64,000 nt of DNA, taken from contig OW203740.1 of NCBI GenBank assembly GCA_934045075.1, positions 16,829,944 to 16,893,943 of the forward strand, given 5' to 3'. Below the pieces are notes generated by a model, which had not been told where the DNA came from, ran no database searches, and saw nothing but the letters and a program-made list of their open reading frames with translations. A program made the translations under genes and the position numbers. The DNA comes from Yponomeuta sedellus (Eukaryota; Arthropoda; Insecta; Lepidoptera; Yponomeutidae). Shown here piece by piece: positions 34,548 through 45,205 of this stretch; position 1 is the stretch's first letter; every line of letters starts with the position of its first letter.

Positions 34548-34660
34548 AGTGAAAATAAATGAAATGAAAAGGTTTTATTCAAAGTAGCGCAGAAACTGCG
34601 GCTTAACTAACGTAACAATTCAAACAAGGTGTAACGTAACATTTCAAAATCCTAATCAGT
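34548..34660 (-). repeat. Family I copy
   Basis: 'gaaatgaaaaggttttattc' and 'aaactgcggcttaactaacg' match the other I copies. Confidence 0.65.
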
Positions 34661-34789
34661 GTACGCCTAGACACGGATATTGAGGCAGTAAAACTAAAAT
34701 AAAAAAAAATACGTCAGTGGAAAAACGATCATGAGAACCCAGAGTGGAAATAATCGACTCGTCATATTTTTCAAGAGTGGAGTTGTAGT

Positions 34790-34995
34790 AAACGCTTTAT
34801 AGAATGTGAGTGGAAGGGCTGGTAAGAGACGCCCCAGGTGGACATACATCGACCAATAGGGGATGTATTAACAAAAGAGAAATGAACGTTGACTGACTGA
34901 TGATGGCTTATGAACGTTGATGAAACTAAGGTGATCTGTCAGGATCGTAGCAAGTGGCAGTGCCTGGTCTCTGCCTACCCTCATGTATGTATGTG
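34790..34995 (+). mobile_element. Family F 3' end
   Basis: It reads 'gagacgccccaggtggac' (the GRPRW block), 'caataggggatgtatt', 'gatctgtcaggatcgtagc' and 'tctctgcctaccctcatg' followed by TATG. The middle is shortened and partly duplicated. Confidence 0.75.
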
Positions 34996-35439
34996 TAAGC
35001 TGTAAATAGCTTGGTCAGCGTTTCAGCGGTTAATTCCTTCGGTATATGCTTTGTTTCATATACTTTTTCCCAGCCTCTATACGATAGAATATTATGTACT
35101 TGATAACCTCGCTTCTAGCCCTGATTGGCAATTTTAAGCGCTGAGGTAAGAGTTTAACTAAATTATATTAACTGCGATACACGTATTTCGAAAAAATATA
35201 AATCAAAGATTCAACGATAAAAGAAAATTTGAATTAAACCACCGATAGCTTTTTACTGCGTCACGTCAACGAGGATTTTCAGTAAGAATATCACGAGCTA
35301 ACGGGAAATAAGAAAATATTGTCTTACGCAGATAATTATTGTTAAGTTTCGTGAAAACCCCTTTTATTTTCATACTGCCTTATATGAAAATAATATGATG
35401 TATGTATAGTGTTAATTTGAATGACAGGTTCGCATTAGT
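34996..35439. other. Unannotated apart from a family M scrap at 35105-35160
   Basis: 'gattggcaattttaagcgctgaggtaa' matches SINE M on the minus strand. Nothing else is seen. Confidence 0.4.
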
Positions 35440-35790
35440 CTGATTAGATAACGTTGTGGACTGAAAGAGAATTGAATTGGAAAAGGAATTTTGCATTGGT
35501 TTTGGACTTGTGGAGAGACGAAGAAATAAAGATTGAAGAAACAAATATATATTGCGAATGTGAGGGGAAGGCTGGTAAGGAACGTCCCAGATGGACTAAC
35601 ATCGATCAAATAGGGGATGTATTAAAAAGGGAAAGATAAAAAGTACCCGGCACCGGCGTGCGTGCATGCACTTATGAACGTTGACGAAGCGTAGGTGATC
35701 TGTCAGGATCGTGGCAAGTGGCAGTCCCTGGTCTCTACCTACCCCTCTGGGATACAGGCGTGAGGTTATGTATGTATATATGTATGTATG
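35440..35790 (+). mobile_element. Family F, longest copy
   Basis: It starts with a stretch readable as 'RELNWKRNFALVLDLWRDE', then 'IYCECEGKAGKERPRWTN' and 'IDQIGDVLKRER', then the non-coding end 'cacttatgaacgttgacg', 'ctgtcaggatcgtggcaag', 'gggatacaggcgtgaggtta' and a TATG tail at 35770-35790. It supports F being the 3' end of a LINE ORF. Confidence 0.75.
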
Positions 35791-35794
35791 AAAC

Positions 35795-35850
35795 AAATAT
35801 ATATTGCGAATGAGAGTAGAAGAGCTGGTAAGGGACGTCGAAGTTTTTAA
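35795..35850 (+). mobile_element. Family F internal scrap following the tail
   Basis: 'aacaaatatatattgcgaatg' and 'gctggtaagggacgtc' repeat the 35540-35585 part directly downstream of the tail, so two F fragments lie head to tail. Confidence 0.65.
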
Positions 35851-36459
35851 AACGAGTGAGCACTAATAACTGTAAATTTCGTTTTCCTAAGTTGTAGTAA
35901 AGATCGAATTAACTAGCCTAGTCAAACAGTGTCTATATGCCCACATACTCAATTTGTCGTCACAAACACAGCGCGGTTCCACCTGGGTGATACGGCAGTA
36001 AAACGTTTTTGCGTGGTGCAGAAGTAAGCGGTTATCCCTTCCGAGAAAACATTGACGAAGTTATATAAATAAACACAGACAGAAAGATTTATAGTAATAA
36101 CTTCCATACAACACAATCACTTCTCCTGGTCCCAAACTAGGATACCCTGGATCTGTGTAATACGTCCATAAATATTTATTTATTTCATTATCAGAACTAG
36201 GCTACCATGATTACTCTAATTTTTCATATCCACTGCCAAAGCATAGGGTATCCAAATTAACAGAGAAAACCGGAGTGCCTGTGGTGTTCAAATACCTGAG
36301 TGCTTGACGATCCTTGATGGATAGTAAGTCCTTAAAATTAATTCGTCATTCATCTGATCCGTGGAGGGCACGCGTGATAATTAAGCCCATACTCTCTCTG
36401 AGAAAAGACGTGCCCTGCATTGGGACGTTATTAGGCAACGTAAAAAAAATTGAGATTCA
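35851..36459. other. Mostly unannotated; SINE scraps
   Basis: 36120-36190 ends like SINE E ('ggatctgtgtaatacgtcc', 'ataaatatttatttattt'). 36350-36450 matches SINE M ('gggcacgcgtgataattaag', 'tgcattgggacgttatt'). The rest shows nothing. Confidence 0.5.
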
Positions 36460-36742
36460 CCGGTTCTTCTAATATTCATTAAGTACAGGCAGCAACATAT
36501 AGCTGAAGTAATTTTGCATCACTTGCAGCTCCGAGTACCTACTTTGCAGTTAGGTATTACATCGGAGTGATATCGCTGTACCCACATGATTATTTTCTTT
36601 TTAATGCACTAACCCGTGCTAAGAATAATTTTGAAAACCTATTTAGAGGCTAAAAAATACACGGAACTCGAACCCGCGACCTCTGACTAACCGTGCCAGC
36701 GCTATCTTAACTGAGCTAAATGGGCGACTTAATTGTAGGTTA
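36460..36742 (-). repeat. SINE family B, broken copy
   Basis: The 5' block ('tacaggcagcaacat', 'ttgcatcacttgcagctcc') and the tail/tRNA block ('taatgcactaacccgtgcta', 'gaactcgaacccgcgacctc', 'aactgagctaaatgggcgac') are both on the minus strand but in swapped order, so this may be two adjacent fragments. Confidence 0.7.
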
Positions 36743-36746
36743 CTGC

Positions 36747-37475
36747 GTTCGTTTGTAGGTTACTGCGTTCGTTTTTACAACAAAATTCCAGAACGTGTTC
36801 TATGCTTGTCTGAAAATAAATTTAAAACTTTCATTAAAAATTCGCTATGTAAAAAGGCATATTAAAGAATAGACGACTATATAAACGATCCTAATCCGTG
36901 GTAGTAAACCAATTCCACCGCGATTTTATTGTTAGTATAACTAAGTATAACATATTTTATAATACAAGTGTGTACAGACGACGTGATTGCATATTAATAA
37001 CTATATGATACTTTATATAACTGACAAAAAACTTAACTGCAAGTTTGCTAAAGGTCATTCGAATGGTAGCGTGGTGTTTGGGTCATCTATCTCCCTCCAA
37101 AATGGTTGAGACTGATGATGGCTGAGCACTGCGTTATGCTCGTAAAACGAGTGCTGTTCGTGTGTCTGGCCGCAGCACTTATGTTTTCCCCTATTATTGT
37201 GAGAGATTTGACTAATGCTTTGGCATTTTAGGGTTGTTAATGGCAATCATGAAATCTTATTAGGTTTACATATGGCAACTGATGTATTTGGTTTAAGATG
37301 ATTTGAGAAAAGATGGTCAGAGTGGAGTTTTTTTTTTCCGCTGCCTTTTTCTCCACTACAATACGGCCCGAAGGCGGCGGCTTACATTTTACGTTGTACA
37401 TTGTCATTCAGCAAACAGAATTTAAATTCTTTACGGTTGAAATTAAAATTGTTTGAAATTGAATTTGAATTTGAA
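36747..37475 (+). mobile_element. LINE-1 5'-truncated copy with C-terminal codons
   Basis: It matches 16088-16790 in inverse: 'VRFYNKIPERV'-type codons at the start ('cgtttttacaacaaaattcc'), 'aaaaattcgctatgtaaaaagg', the whole 3' untranslated part and a TTTGAATTTGAAT tail at 37455-37475. A 17-base direct repeat ('gtaggttactgcgttcg') marks its left edge. It sits between pieces of SINE B. Confidence 0.87.
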
Positions 37476-37476
37476 T

Positions 37477-37518
37477 AGGTTTTTGAAATCGTCCTTAGCA
37501 CAGGTTAGTGCATAAAAA
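37477..37518 (+). repeat. SINE family B tail
   Basis: 'aggtttttgaaatcgtccttagcacaggttagtgcat' is the 3' end of family B, joined directly to the LINE tail. Confidence 0.65.
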
Positions 37519-37714
37519 GAATATAAGCTTTTGTTTTGTTTGTTTTGAAAAGTGTGTTTGTGTCAAAAAGTTTAAATAAATAATTGTCTTATATTATCTT
37601 TTTCTTGCTTTATTGCTTATAGCAATACGGCCGTTTAATTGAACTATGTACCTTTGTAAATATTTTGTATTTGTTGTGTTTGTTCGAGTGTACGAAAAAA
37701 TAATATTAAACAGA
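37519..37714. other. No feature seen
   Basis: AT-rich spacer without matches. Confidence 0.4.
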
Positions 37715-37860
37715 GTTTTGTAAAGAGGTTCGAAATTTCACTGATGCCGGTAAGTCACACATTAGCTCAGTTGGGAGAGCGTTGGCATGGTTAACCAGAG
37801 GTCGCGGGTACGAGTCCCAGCATGGGTGTAATTTTTAGCCTCTAAATACGTTTTTAAACG
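37715..37860 (+). repeat. SINE family B
   Basis: 'aagaggttcgaaatttcactg', A box 'tagctcagttgg', anticodon arm 'ttggcatggttaaccaga' and a decayed B box 'ggtacgagtcc', then 'agcctctaaatacg'. Confidence 0.8.
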
Positions 37861-38234
37861 GAATTTAAAATTAACGTAAAAGTTCTGAATGCATGACTAA
37901 AGACAACAAAAATATTTGCCATGAAAACCATTGTATGGCGAGTGTGTGATGCAGCAGTACAAAATGGCCGTATCTCAGTATCTGCTCAGTATGGATGGAG
38001 GATGTGAACGGACCGTGTCTGTTGTCAGATGTATAAGTGAACGGAACGTGTCTGTTGTCAGTTATGTAAAAGAAGACTGAAGAATACAAAAGAAATGTTT
38101 TTTTTTCCGTTGAAATCATTTTTTATTTAAATAACTAATTCAATAAAAACATCTTATCTTGTCAATGTCTGACAGCATTGGAAATAGGAGTGACGACAGT
38201 ATCAAATAGACAAAGATTGAATGATATTAGGGGG
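37861..38234. other. No gene; short tandem phrase
   Basis: A ~30-base phrase ('gaacggaccgtgtctgttgtca' / 'gaacggaacgtgtctgttgtca') is repeated at 38008 and 38040. Nothing else is seen. Confidence 0.5.
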
Positions 38235-38434
38235 NNNNNNNNNNNNNNNNNNNNNNNNNNNNNNNNNNNNNNNNNNNNNNNNNNNNNNNNNNNNNNNNNN
38301 NNNNNNNNNNNNNNNNNNNNNNNNNNNNNNNNNNNNNNNNNNNNNNNNNNNNNNNNNNNNNNNNNNNNNNNNNNNNNNNNNNNNNNNNNNNNNNNNNNNN
38401 NNNNNNNNNNNNNNNNNNNNNNNNNNNNNNNNNN
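38235..38434. other. Assembly gap (200 N)
   Basis: Exactly 200 N, a conventional filler length, so the true distance is unknown. Frames running through it are meaningless. Confidence 0.99.
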
Positions 38435-38620
38435 CTGTAGTAATTCACTAAAGGTAAGCTTGCGTGATCGAGCCAGCCCTTAAAAACCTAGACCGAAGCG
38501 AGGGTAAAAATACAGGAGCAAAAGAAAGAAAAAAACGACCAAGTGCAAGTCGTACTTGCGCATCAAGGGTTCCCAACAAGGTGTTTTTTTTTTGTTAGAG
38601 TTCTTATCACACGAGTGTTA

Positions 38621-39013
38621 AGGCCTGCGCAGACGAGGATCTATCCTCCGGGAACTTTTTTGTCCGTCGATACAGATATCTTATAAATTGTATCAAATAA
38701 CGCACACGAAGGACTAAAAGTACCACGTACAAAAAGTCCCTCAAATTACCGAGGACATCAAGAGACCGGACTGCACAAAAGTTCGGTGTTTTCTTTTAAA
38801 ACGCCCTTTTTTTTTTCAACTTCATGTAAATTACAAACACAACGTTATCTCAGAATATTTGCTTTCATAGCGTAAGCTTCACTCGATTTCCGGGGAACAA
38901 AATGACCGCACTCCGTAGGCGTTCAGTCCGCGACAAGTACTCGGAGGACATTTTTTACGATTCAGAGACTTTTGTCTCCAAGGGGACAACAGTCCCTTCG
39001 TCTGCGCAGGCCT
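38621..39013. mobile_element. PIF/Harbinger-like MITE, complete, TTA target sites
   Basis: Terminal inverted repeats 'aggcctgcgcagacga' at the left and 'tcgtctgcgcaggcct' at the right are perfect over 16 bases. TTA stands on both sides (38618-38620 and 39014-39016), the usual 3-base TWA duplication of PIF/Harbinger. At 393 bases and without coding capacity it is non-autonomous. A half copy lies at 20072-20285. The family call rests on the target duplication alone. Confidence 0.8.
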
Positions 39014-39016
39014 TTA

Positions 39017-39864
39017 TAAAACCAAGTTATTTACAGTGTCATACGCTACTTTACGAGTATCTCATCTCATAATAAACGACGTAATAATATTAAACTGAAC
39101 CAAACTTTGTTTAAATAATGAAAAGTGTATTTGAATGTAAAATGTTGGCGCCAAGGTGCAAAATATCGATTGCGCATGCGTGTTGCGTTGCCGCAGAATC
39201 GTTCATTGAAACCTTTTTTCTAAAAGGAAAAGTTCAACATTCTTGGTCCAGCTGGAGGTTCTACAAGCGTCCATACAAGACCTGTATCGCAAAAAAAACT
39301 TGTTTTTTTTTGCCTATGTATAATGTTTTGTCCATAAGAGTTTTGTTTTTCAGTTTAATAATCTTTATGTTATAGTACTAGAGTAGATAAATCATAATAT
39401 TAGTTACCTCCAGACTACACCTCACTATTCCAGGGCCTCAACTTTGTTAGTGCATTACAGTACAGTGACACATAAATGGACGGATCACGTGACGTGTTTT
39501 ATTAAACCTCTGGCGTTTATATGGCATGATGTGTGCGGGATTAGACTTAATGCAGCAATAAAAACAAATGGGGCCAATTAAAACTAAAAGTTCTGACCTG
39601 ATGACCGGTGGACTGGACGACGCAGCGTGGTCAAGCCCTCCACCAGATGTCTGACGACCTGAACACAGTGTAGCTTGGTAAACCATGAGGGCGGCCTATC
39701 TCCTGCAGTGGGGCGTCATGATGATTATGACGATGCAGTTGTCATTGTACTAACATGCATTAACAGAATCTAGGTCTGGTTCCAAACTAGGATTTACAGC
39801 CAGGCCCGCCACTATCACGTGCTTGCCCGATTGCTTATAAATAATATCATTAAGATATACGCTG
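39017..39864. other. Unannotated, with a decayed RTE-like 3' end near 39600-39720
   Basis: 39600-39720 reads 'cctccaccagatgtctgacg', 'ggcggcctatctcctgcag', 'tggggcgtcatgatgatta', the pattern of a degraded RTE-like ORF end with a GAT-rich tail. The frame 39118-39375 matches nothing known to me. Confidence 0.4.
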
Positions 39865-40110
39865 TATGCAAGTGAAGCGCTTGTGAACTTGCGACACCAA
39901 GTAATTGGAATCAATCACTTGGGTTGAGCAACAGCAGGCGTGGTTAAGTGCTGGATGGGTGAACATCCCGTAACTATCGCTAATGGCATTTTTTTCCGCA
40001 CGCTTCTGTGCTTGGCGAGGCACGATAAGCCATCGGCTGTCATGTACCTACTAGCAGTCGGTCAGCCATGTCAGAAGCTTTATGGGCGGCTTGATAACTT
40101 TTGACAGTAA
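39865..40110 (-). repeat. Family A copy, distal two thirds
   Basis: The inverse from 'gaagcgcttgtg' and 'ttggaatcaatcacttggg' to 'gcggcttgataacttttgac'. Its constant end is missing. Confidence 0.78.
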
Positions 40111-40489
40111 GCGCCAAGCTGCGTGGCACTTTGTTGGCAAATTCTAAAAGGATTTTTTTCCAGTCAACCATAAATATGGTTCTGTAGATGCTCTGGGAAC
40201 CCTGAAAAAGAAACGGGGGCAGCGCACCTCGGCATCTTTTGAGAGCTCGCGTTATTTGAGACGCTCCGACCTGTTTCCGGGAAAGTAATTGGTGCGAACG
40301 ACTTGATTCTTTCTTGCAATCTTGTACCTCTATTAGTGACATTGATACAGGCGAAATACATAAAACCCAGGCCCTTGGTATATTCAATCAATCAGTGAGT
40401 CGTATTTCTAGTCTATGACAAGACATGACATGACATGTTATGACATGAGATGACATGTCATGATATGACATGATATGATGATAGCAATG
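40111..40489. other. Unidentified; TGACA-rich microsatellite at its end
   Basis: Two overlapping minus-strand frames (40040-40387 and 40164-40391) are open; neither matches a family I know and the first begins in repeat A. 40410-40485 is a degenerate ATGACATG-type microsatellite directly before LINE-2. Confidence 0.35.
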
Positions 40490-41320
40490 GTGAACTAGCG
40501 AAACTAAAACAACAGTTGGGATAAAAATACACTAGATCTTAATAGCGCTCAGGAAGAAATAGAAGCACTTTCACTAGAGAACCTTAAATTAAAAACCTCA
40601 AACGAAGAACTAATAAAAAAGAACAATCTCTATACAGACAGCCCCGTTAAAAAGTCAAAATCTAAAAATTATTCAAAGACACCAACACCTCATGAAACTA
40701 AAAGTCCCGGGAAACAACGAGATAAATCTACACAAACTGAATGTAAACAAAGCTAGCATAAGTCAAAACAGACAATAATAGATCCAGCTTCATCCGTAGA
40801 TACAAAGGGCAAGGATTCTAAAGATACTAAAGATAAGAAAGATGTTAGTGAGAAGCCATCGGTACGATTAGCATCAAAACCGGAACAAAAAAATAAACTT
40901 TGCATCCTGAGCAGTGACAACAAAAACGGTATCACGGAAACTGTAGACTCAATTCTAGGGCTAGAGTTTGACCGATGCCACTATATTACTCCACACGGAG
41001 GAATTAAGGAACTATTATGCCGCCTGAAACGAAAAGTTCAAGATTTCATGATGAAAGACTATTGTGTGATACTCATAGGTAGCAAAGACTTCGAAGCTAC
41101 AAACAATTACTTTGAATTAATCTTCCACATCAGATCTATTCTACAGGAAATCACACATACTAACATAATCCTCTGTCTCCCGACCCTGAAATATGCAAGA
41201 TACGCTGCGATACATAATCGGAGAGCGGAAAATTTCAATAACCTGCTTTACTTAGATCTGATCACACATGAAACATGCATATTTCCTGGACTCGAACCTA
41301 AACCTAACCTACGACAGTAG
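40490..41320 (+). pseudogene. LINE-2 ORF1, coiled coil plus esterase-like end
   Basis: The N-terminal part reads 'ELAKLKQQLG' then, after a shift, 'EEIEALSLENLKLKTSNEEL', a likely coiled coil. A Lys/Ser/Thr-rich linker follows, with a stop at about 40754. The C-terminal part (40895-41320) runs 'NKLCILSSDNKNGITET', 'DYCVILIGSKDFEAT' and 'NRRAENFNNLLY', laid out like the SGNH-esterase fold found in ORF1 of some CR1/L2-like LINEs. The usual GDS and GTND signatures are degenerate here (LSSD and GSKD). ORF1 proteins of this kind bind RNA or act with ORF2; the esterase role is unsettled. Confidence 0.6.
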
Positions 41321-41431
41321 GTTTTTTTCCAAACTTACAGGACTTATCAACAACAATGGCATGAGAACGATCTTCAGAGACCTAAGGGTACTCATAAATT
41401 AAATTAAGAATTTTAATATAGCAAACACTCA

Positions 41432-41674
41432 CTTCCGTGCTTCGCAAGGCACGTTAAGCCGTTGGTGCCGGCTGTCATATAATGGCAGTCGTTAAGCTAT
41501 GTCAGAGGCCTTATGGGCGGCTTGATAACTTCTGACAGTGAGGCCCGCCACTGTCTCATAATCCTCCACCAACCCGGACTTGGCCCCCGTGGTGGAGTAT
41601 GGCCTAACCTTCCTGCGATGCAGGAAGAGACCCGTGCCCCAGCAGTGGGGACATATAAGGGTTGATAACGAACG
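41432..41674 (-). repeat. Family A inserted between LINE-2 ORF1 and ORF2
   Basis: Inverse family A from 'cttccgtgcttcgcaaggc' to 'acatataagggttgata'. 'aaacactca' stands on both sides (41423-41431 and 41675-41683), a 9-base target duplication. The 'gttgata' end is the constant end; the other is variable among copies. Confidence 0.87.
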
Positions 41675-41689
41675 AAACACTCAGCCCAC

Positions 41690-42910
41690 TCATCAGGAAG
41701 TTCCTCGCAGTAATACCCAAGAGACTAATCAGTTATTTCGGCAGTCAATGGCTCACAGTTATGCATCAGAACATAGCAGGTCTCTTAAATAAAGCAAATG
41801 CACTCACGGTTTGTTTAGAAGCGTTGTCTGATGGCAATAGGATCATAGATATTGTATGCCTAACTGAGCACTTCATTATGTCTGGAATAAGAATATATAT
41901 TGTGGGCATATACATGGGTTACACATTTAGCAGTATTTAAAATTGATTTACCAAATCTTACCTTAACAGGTGTACTCACATTCATTCATCCTTTACATAT
42001 TTTTTACATGTATGATGGAAACATTAACAAATCAGAACTGTAATAGGTAACATTTTTAAATAAAAATCTTTAACTAGGTACCTATATGAGATCATCTTAA
42101 AAACTAAATAGCTGCTTATCTAACAATAGCGACACACAGCTACACAATAAAATTATTCAATATCATACTCCGTGAACTCTTTTAAACTATAAAAACAATA
42201 ATATAAAAGCCACTTCTTTGTTAATCATTTAAAAGTATTTAATGTTTCTTTTTTATAAGACTGTTAAACTGATGTCAGAACTACGCAGGGTAGAGGCGCC
42301 GCCGAACTGGATATGAACACTTGTTGAATATTCCTAACTATAAATTAGTATCTTGCTTCAGTAGAAAAGACACTAAGAGAGGGGGGTCTTGCATACTTGT
42401 TAGAAATGGGAATGGCTAAAGATAAGCGGGGTAATAGAGTGTTGCGCCACGGAATTAACAGGTTACAACATTATAGTTATTTGCTTGTATAGAGTACCTA
42501 AAACAAATAACATGAGCTTTTTTTATGAACGACTGGAACAAATTTTAATAGAATTGTCAAATAATAGAAAGAAAAAAATTATTTTGTCTGGTGATTTTAA
42601 TATCGATCTTTTAAAACAAAACAACATTTCTTCAGAATTCGAATGCTTATTGTTGAACTATAACTTATATTTAGAAATCAGAGAACCAACCAGGCTCGCC
42701 AGTAAGACATGCATTGATAACTTTGCCCACAATCTCGGGAAAAAATGTAAGTCAAAAGTCATCGAACTAGCTCTATCGGACCACACAGCACAACTTTTGG
42801 ACTGTCCCGTAAAAAAGATCTGCCTGATTCCCATTCATATTGGCAAGTCCACCGCAGAGACTACAGAAAACAAAATATGGATAAATTTAAAGAATGCATT
42901 GAGAGTTTGA
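41690..42910 (+). pseudogene. LINE-2 ORF2, endonuclease domain
   Basis: The start reads 'VMHQNIAGLLNKANALT' and 'IVCLTEHF' (with the catalytic Glu). After the insert it resumes 'HLLNIPNYKLVSCFSR' and 'RGGSCILVRNG', then 'IVICLYRVPKTNN', 'ILSGDFNIDLL' (GDFN at about 42590), 'CIDNFAHNL' and 'LALSDHTAQLL' (the SDH block). Order and motifs are those of AP-like LINE endonucleases. Frameshifts occur near 42415 and at the insertion. Confidence 0.82.
41887..42306. mobile_element. ~420-base insertion in the LINE-2 endonuclease, class unknown
   Basis: Removing it rejoins 'FIMSG' to 'YEHLLNIPNY'. 'ctgga' flanks it at 41882-41886 and 42307-42311, a possible 5-base target duplication. I see no inverted ends, tRNA boxes or coding sequence, so its class is open. 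Confidence 0.5.
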
Positions 42911-44290
42911 GTTTCTCCGAAATATATGAAACGAACGATCCTAATGCAGCATATGACTTATTTAAAGAGAACTTCAAATTATTTTATGGTCTTTGTTTCC
43001 CCTTCAAACAAATAAAGATAAAATCAATAAAAAAACCTAAATGGGTATCCCGGGGAATAAAAGCCTGCTCTCGGAAAAAGAGAGAATTGCTTTGGACATA
43101 CAGACATATTAAATCGAATGAATTAAATAAACAAACATTTAAAAAATACTCCTTGACATTTAAAAAAAATATACGACTTACACAGTTGGCTCAAAATAAC
43201 CACAGAATAAAAAAATCTGTGAATAAATAAAAAACAACTTGGAAACTTTTTAACGAATCCAAGCAAAATTTACCGAATCCTTCTATCTCGTCAATCAACA
43301 TGAACGGAAACAAAATCACAGATCTCGTCCAAATCTCTGACGCATTCAATAATTTTTTTGTAGACAAATTTAAACCAATATTAACCGACCAACTAAAACC
43401 AACGACACATTATCCCAAAACAAAATAGCTCAATGTTCATGGCCCCCAGTGTAGAATGGGACATTTTGAGAATAATACATTTATTGAAAAACACTAATAG
43501 TGTAGGCTATGACGGCATCAATAAAATAATTAAATATGTAGCTCCACACATCTGCAATCAGATAAGTCATATAATTAATTTGAGCATCGCAGAAGGCACA
43601 TTTCCAAGTAAATTAAAAAAAGCGGTAATAAAACCTCTATTTAAAAAAGAAAACCCTGAGCTCATGGAATATTACAGACCGATTGCATTAATTCCGATAT
43701 TTGCAAAAATTTTTGAAAAATATATATACGAGTAAATAAATGACTACGTAGAAAAGAAAAACATCCTATGCAAGGAACAAAAAGGGTTCAGAAGAACCAA
43801 AACAATAAATATGACAATTTACGATTTTCTGGATGTTGTCATGACATGTGTGGACAAAAAAACAGCCGTCTCTACCATTTACATGGATATGACGCAAGCG
43901 TTCGACTATGTAGACCACAACATTCTAACAAGCAAATTGGAAGCATATGGCTTCCGTGGAAATGTGCTTAAACTAATACAGTCATACCTGAGCCATAGAA
44001 TTCAATGTACAGAAATAGCAAAGTATAACCCCAGAACCTTACGGGAAGGGACGCACCAATCAAATGAGCGGAAAATACTGTACGGTGTGCCACAGCGAAG
44101 TATGCTTGGCCCGCTCCTCTTTATAATATACATTAACGACTTGCCAAAATCCACGCAATATCCTATGTCCTTATTTGCAGACGATAGTATAGTCACAATA
44201 AAATGTAAAAATGAAACAAACTATGAGGATCACATCAATCGGGATGTGCTGAAAATCAGCGCTGCGTTGATGTTCGCACACGCAGCATTT
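42877..44290 (+). pseudogene. LINE-2 ORF2, reverse transcriptase
   Basis: A connector 'KPKWVSRGIKACSRKKREL' leads to RT: 'NSVGYDGINKI', 'YYRPIALIPIFAKIFEK', 'KEQKGFRRTKTIN', 'MDMTQAFDYVDHNILTSKL' (motif A), 'YGVPQRSMLGPLLF' (motif B, with R in place of the usual G) and 'LFADDSIVTI' (motif C). Stops fall at about 43229, 43425 and 43733, and coding is lost after 'NRDVLKISAAL' near 44270, where about 140 bases of unrelated sequence precede the piggyBac element. Confidence 0.85.
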
Positions 44291-44595
44291 AGCTGAGCAT
44301 ATCATTATTATCGCATAGCGTTATTTAACTAAGTTTTCACTAAAGTAACTAAGTATATATTTAACTTAGTCTATTTTAAGTTGTTTTTTCGTACTTTTTT
44401 GCGATAATTAACCCTAGAGCCCTACACTCACTGGCATTACTCTTATTCCTACATAGGGGTTCCCCAGCACCCCAAAACTAAATTGTATATATTTCAATGA
44501 AATTAAAACATATTTGAATCAACATTCCTTTATTTTTTTTTAATTATGGTAACAAAATCACAAATCAGTCTTACAATTACAATAAAAATATTAAT

Positions 44596-44970
44596 TGGAA
44601 CACTTTTGGCACACTTTTAATTGATGCTCCAAGCAAATAGGAATTTTACACTTGACGCATCTGGTTTTACTTTTGCGATCCTTATTTCTTGGGCAGAAAC
44701 CACAACGTCCCTGTGAGTGCCGTTCAGGTACAGTAGGGTCGACTGGAGTGGGTTTTTGAGGATCGCTGCAATACTTTGTCTTATATCCCTTCTCAAAGTA
44801 GGGCTTTGTATTCGGTGCTCCAATTGTTCTTGTATGAGATTAAGTCCCAATTCCTTCAAAACTTTGCGTCGAAAATTGATCGCTGACTTACCAGTTGCTT
44901 TTGAGCAGGTGTAGAGGACCCACGAGCTTATGCCTGTGGCATTAAATAACCCATAAAAAATGCACAGGGG
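44596..44970 (-). pseudogene. piggyBac transposase, C-terminal fragment with Cys-rich domain
   Basis: On the minus strand: 'WPLCIFYGLFNATGISSWVL', 'SAINFRRKVLKELGLNLI', then after one frameshift 'PYFEKGYKTKYCSDPQKP' and the Cys/His-rich end 'GRCGFCPRNKDRKSKTRC', 'VKCKIPICLEH', 'VCQKCSN'. In piggyBac this region follows the last catalytic Asp, and the Cys-rich part is the end-binding domain. The catalytic Asp residues are in the deleted core. Confidence 0.85.
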
Positions 44971-44975
44971 CCAGC

Positions 44976-45205
44976 GTTTGGTTCTCTACTAGATCGCTAC
45001 TAGAGTTCCCTAAGTCATCTACCAAAGCGTCAGGTTCTGTTTGGCCACCAACATCTACTGCGCGAAAATCTTCTATCAAACAATCCGGTTCATCCTCAGC
45101 TTGTTCTGTAACTGATCCCGGTAAAGCACCTTCTTCCTCATCGCTTGTTTCCAGGCTTAGACACAAACGTATTTCATCATCAGTCAGCCCACTGTTTACA
45201 GCCAT
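44976..45205 (-). pseudogene. piggyBac transposase, N-terminal fragment
   Basis: It starts ATG at 45205 with 'MAVNSGLTDDEIRLCLSLE' and continues as an acidic stretch ('SDEEEGALPGSVTEQAEDE') to 'DLVENQTLAP', after which the reading joins unrelated sequence. Acidic, low-complexity N-termini are normal in piggyBac transposases. The break marks the internal deletion. Confidence 0.72.

Noticed and set aside
38178..38483. Open frames across 38235-38434
   Set aside because: They run through a 200-N gap.
44717..44914. Plus-strand frame of 65 codons in the piggyBac element
   Set aside because: Antisense of the transposase C-terminal region, which has clear family motifs on the minus strand.
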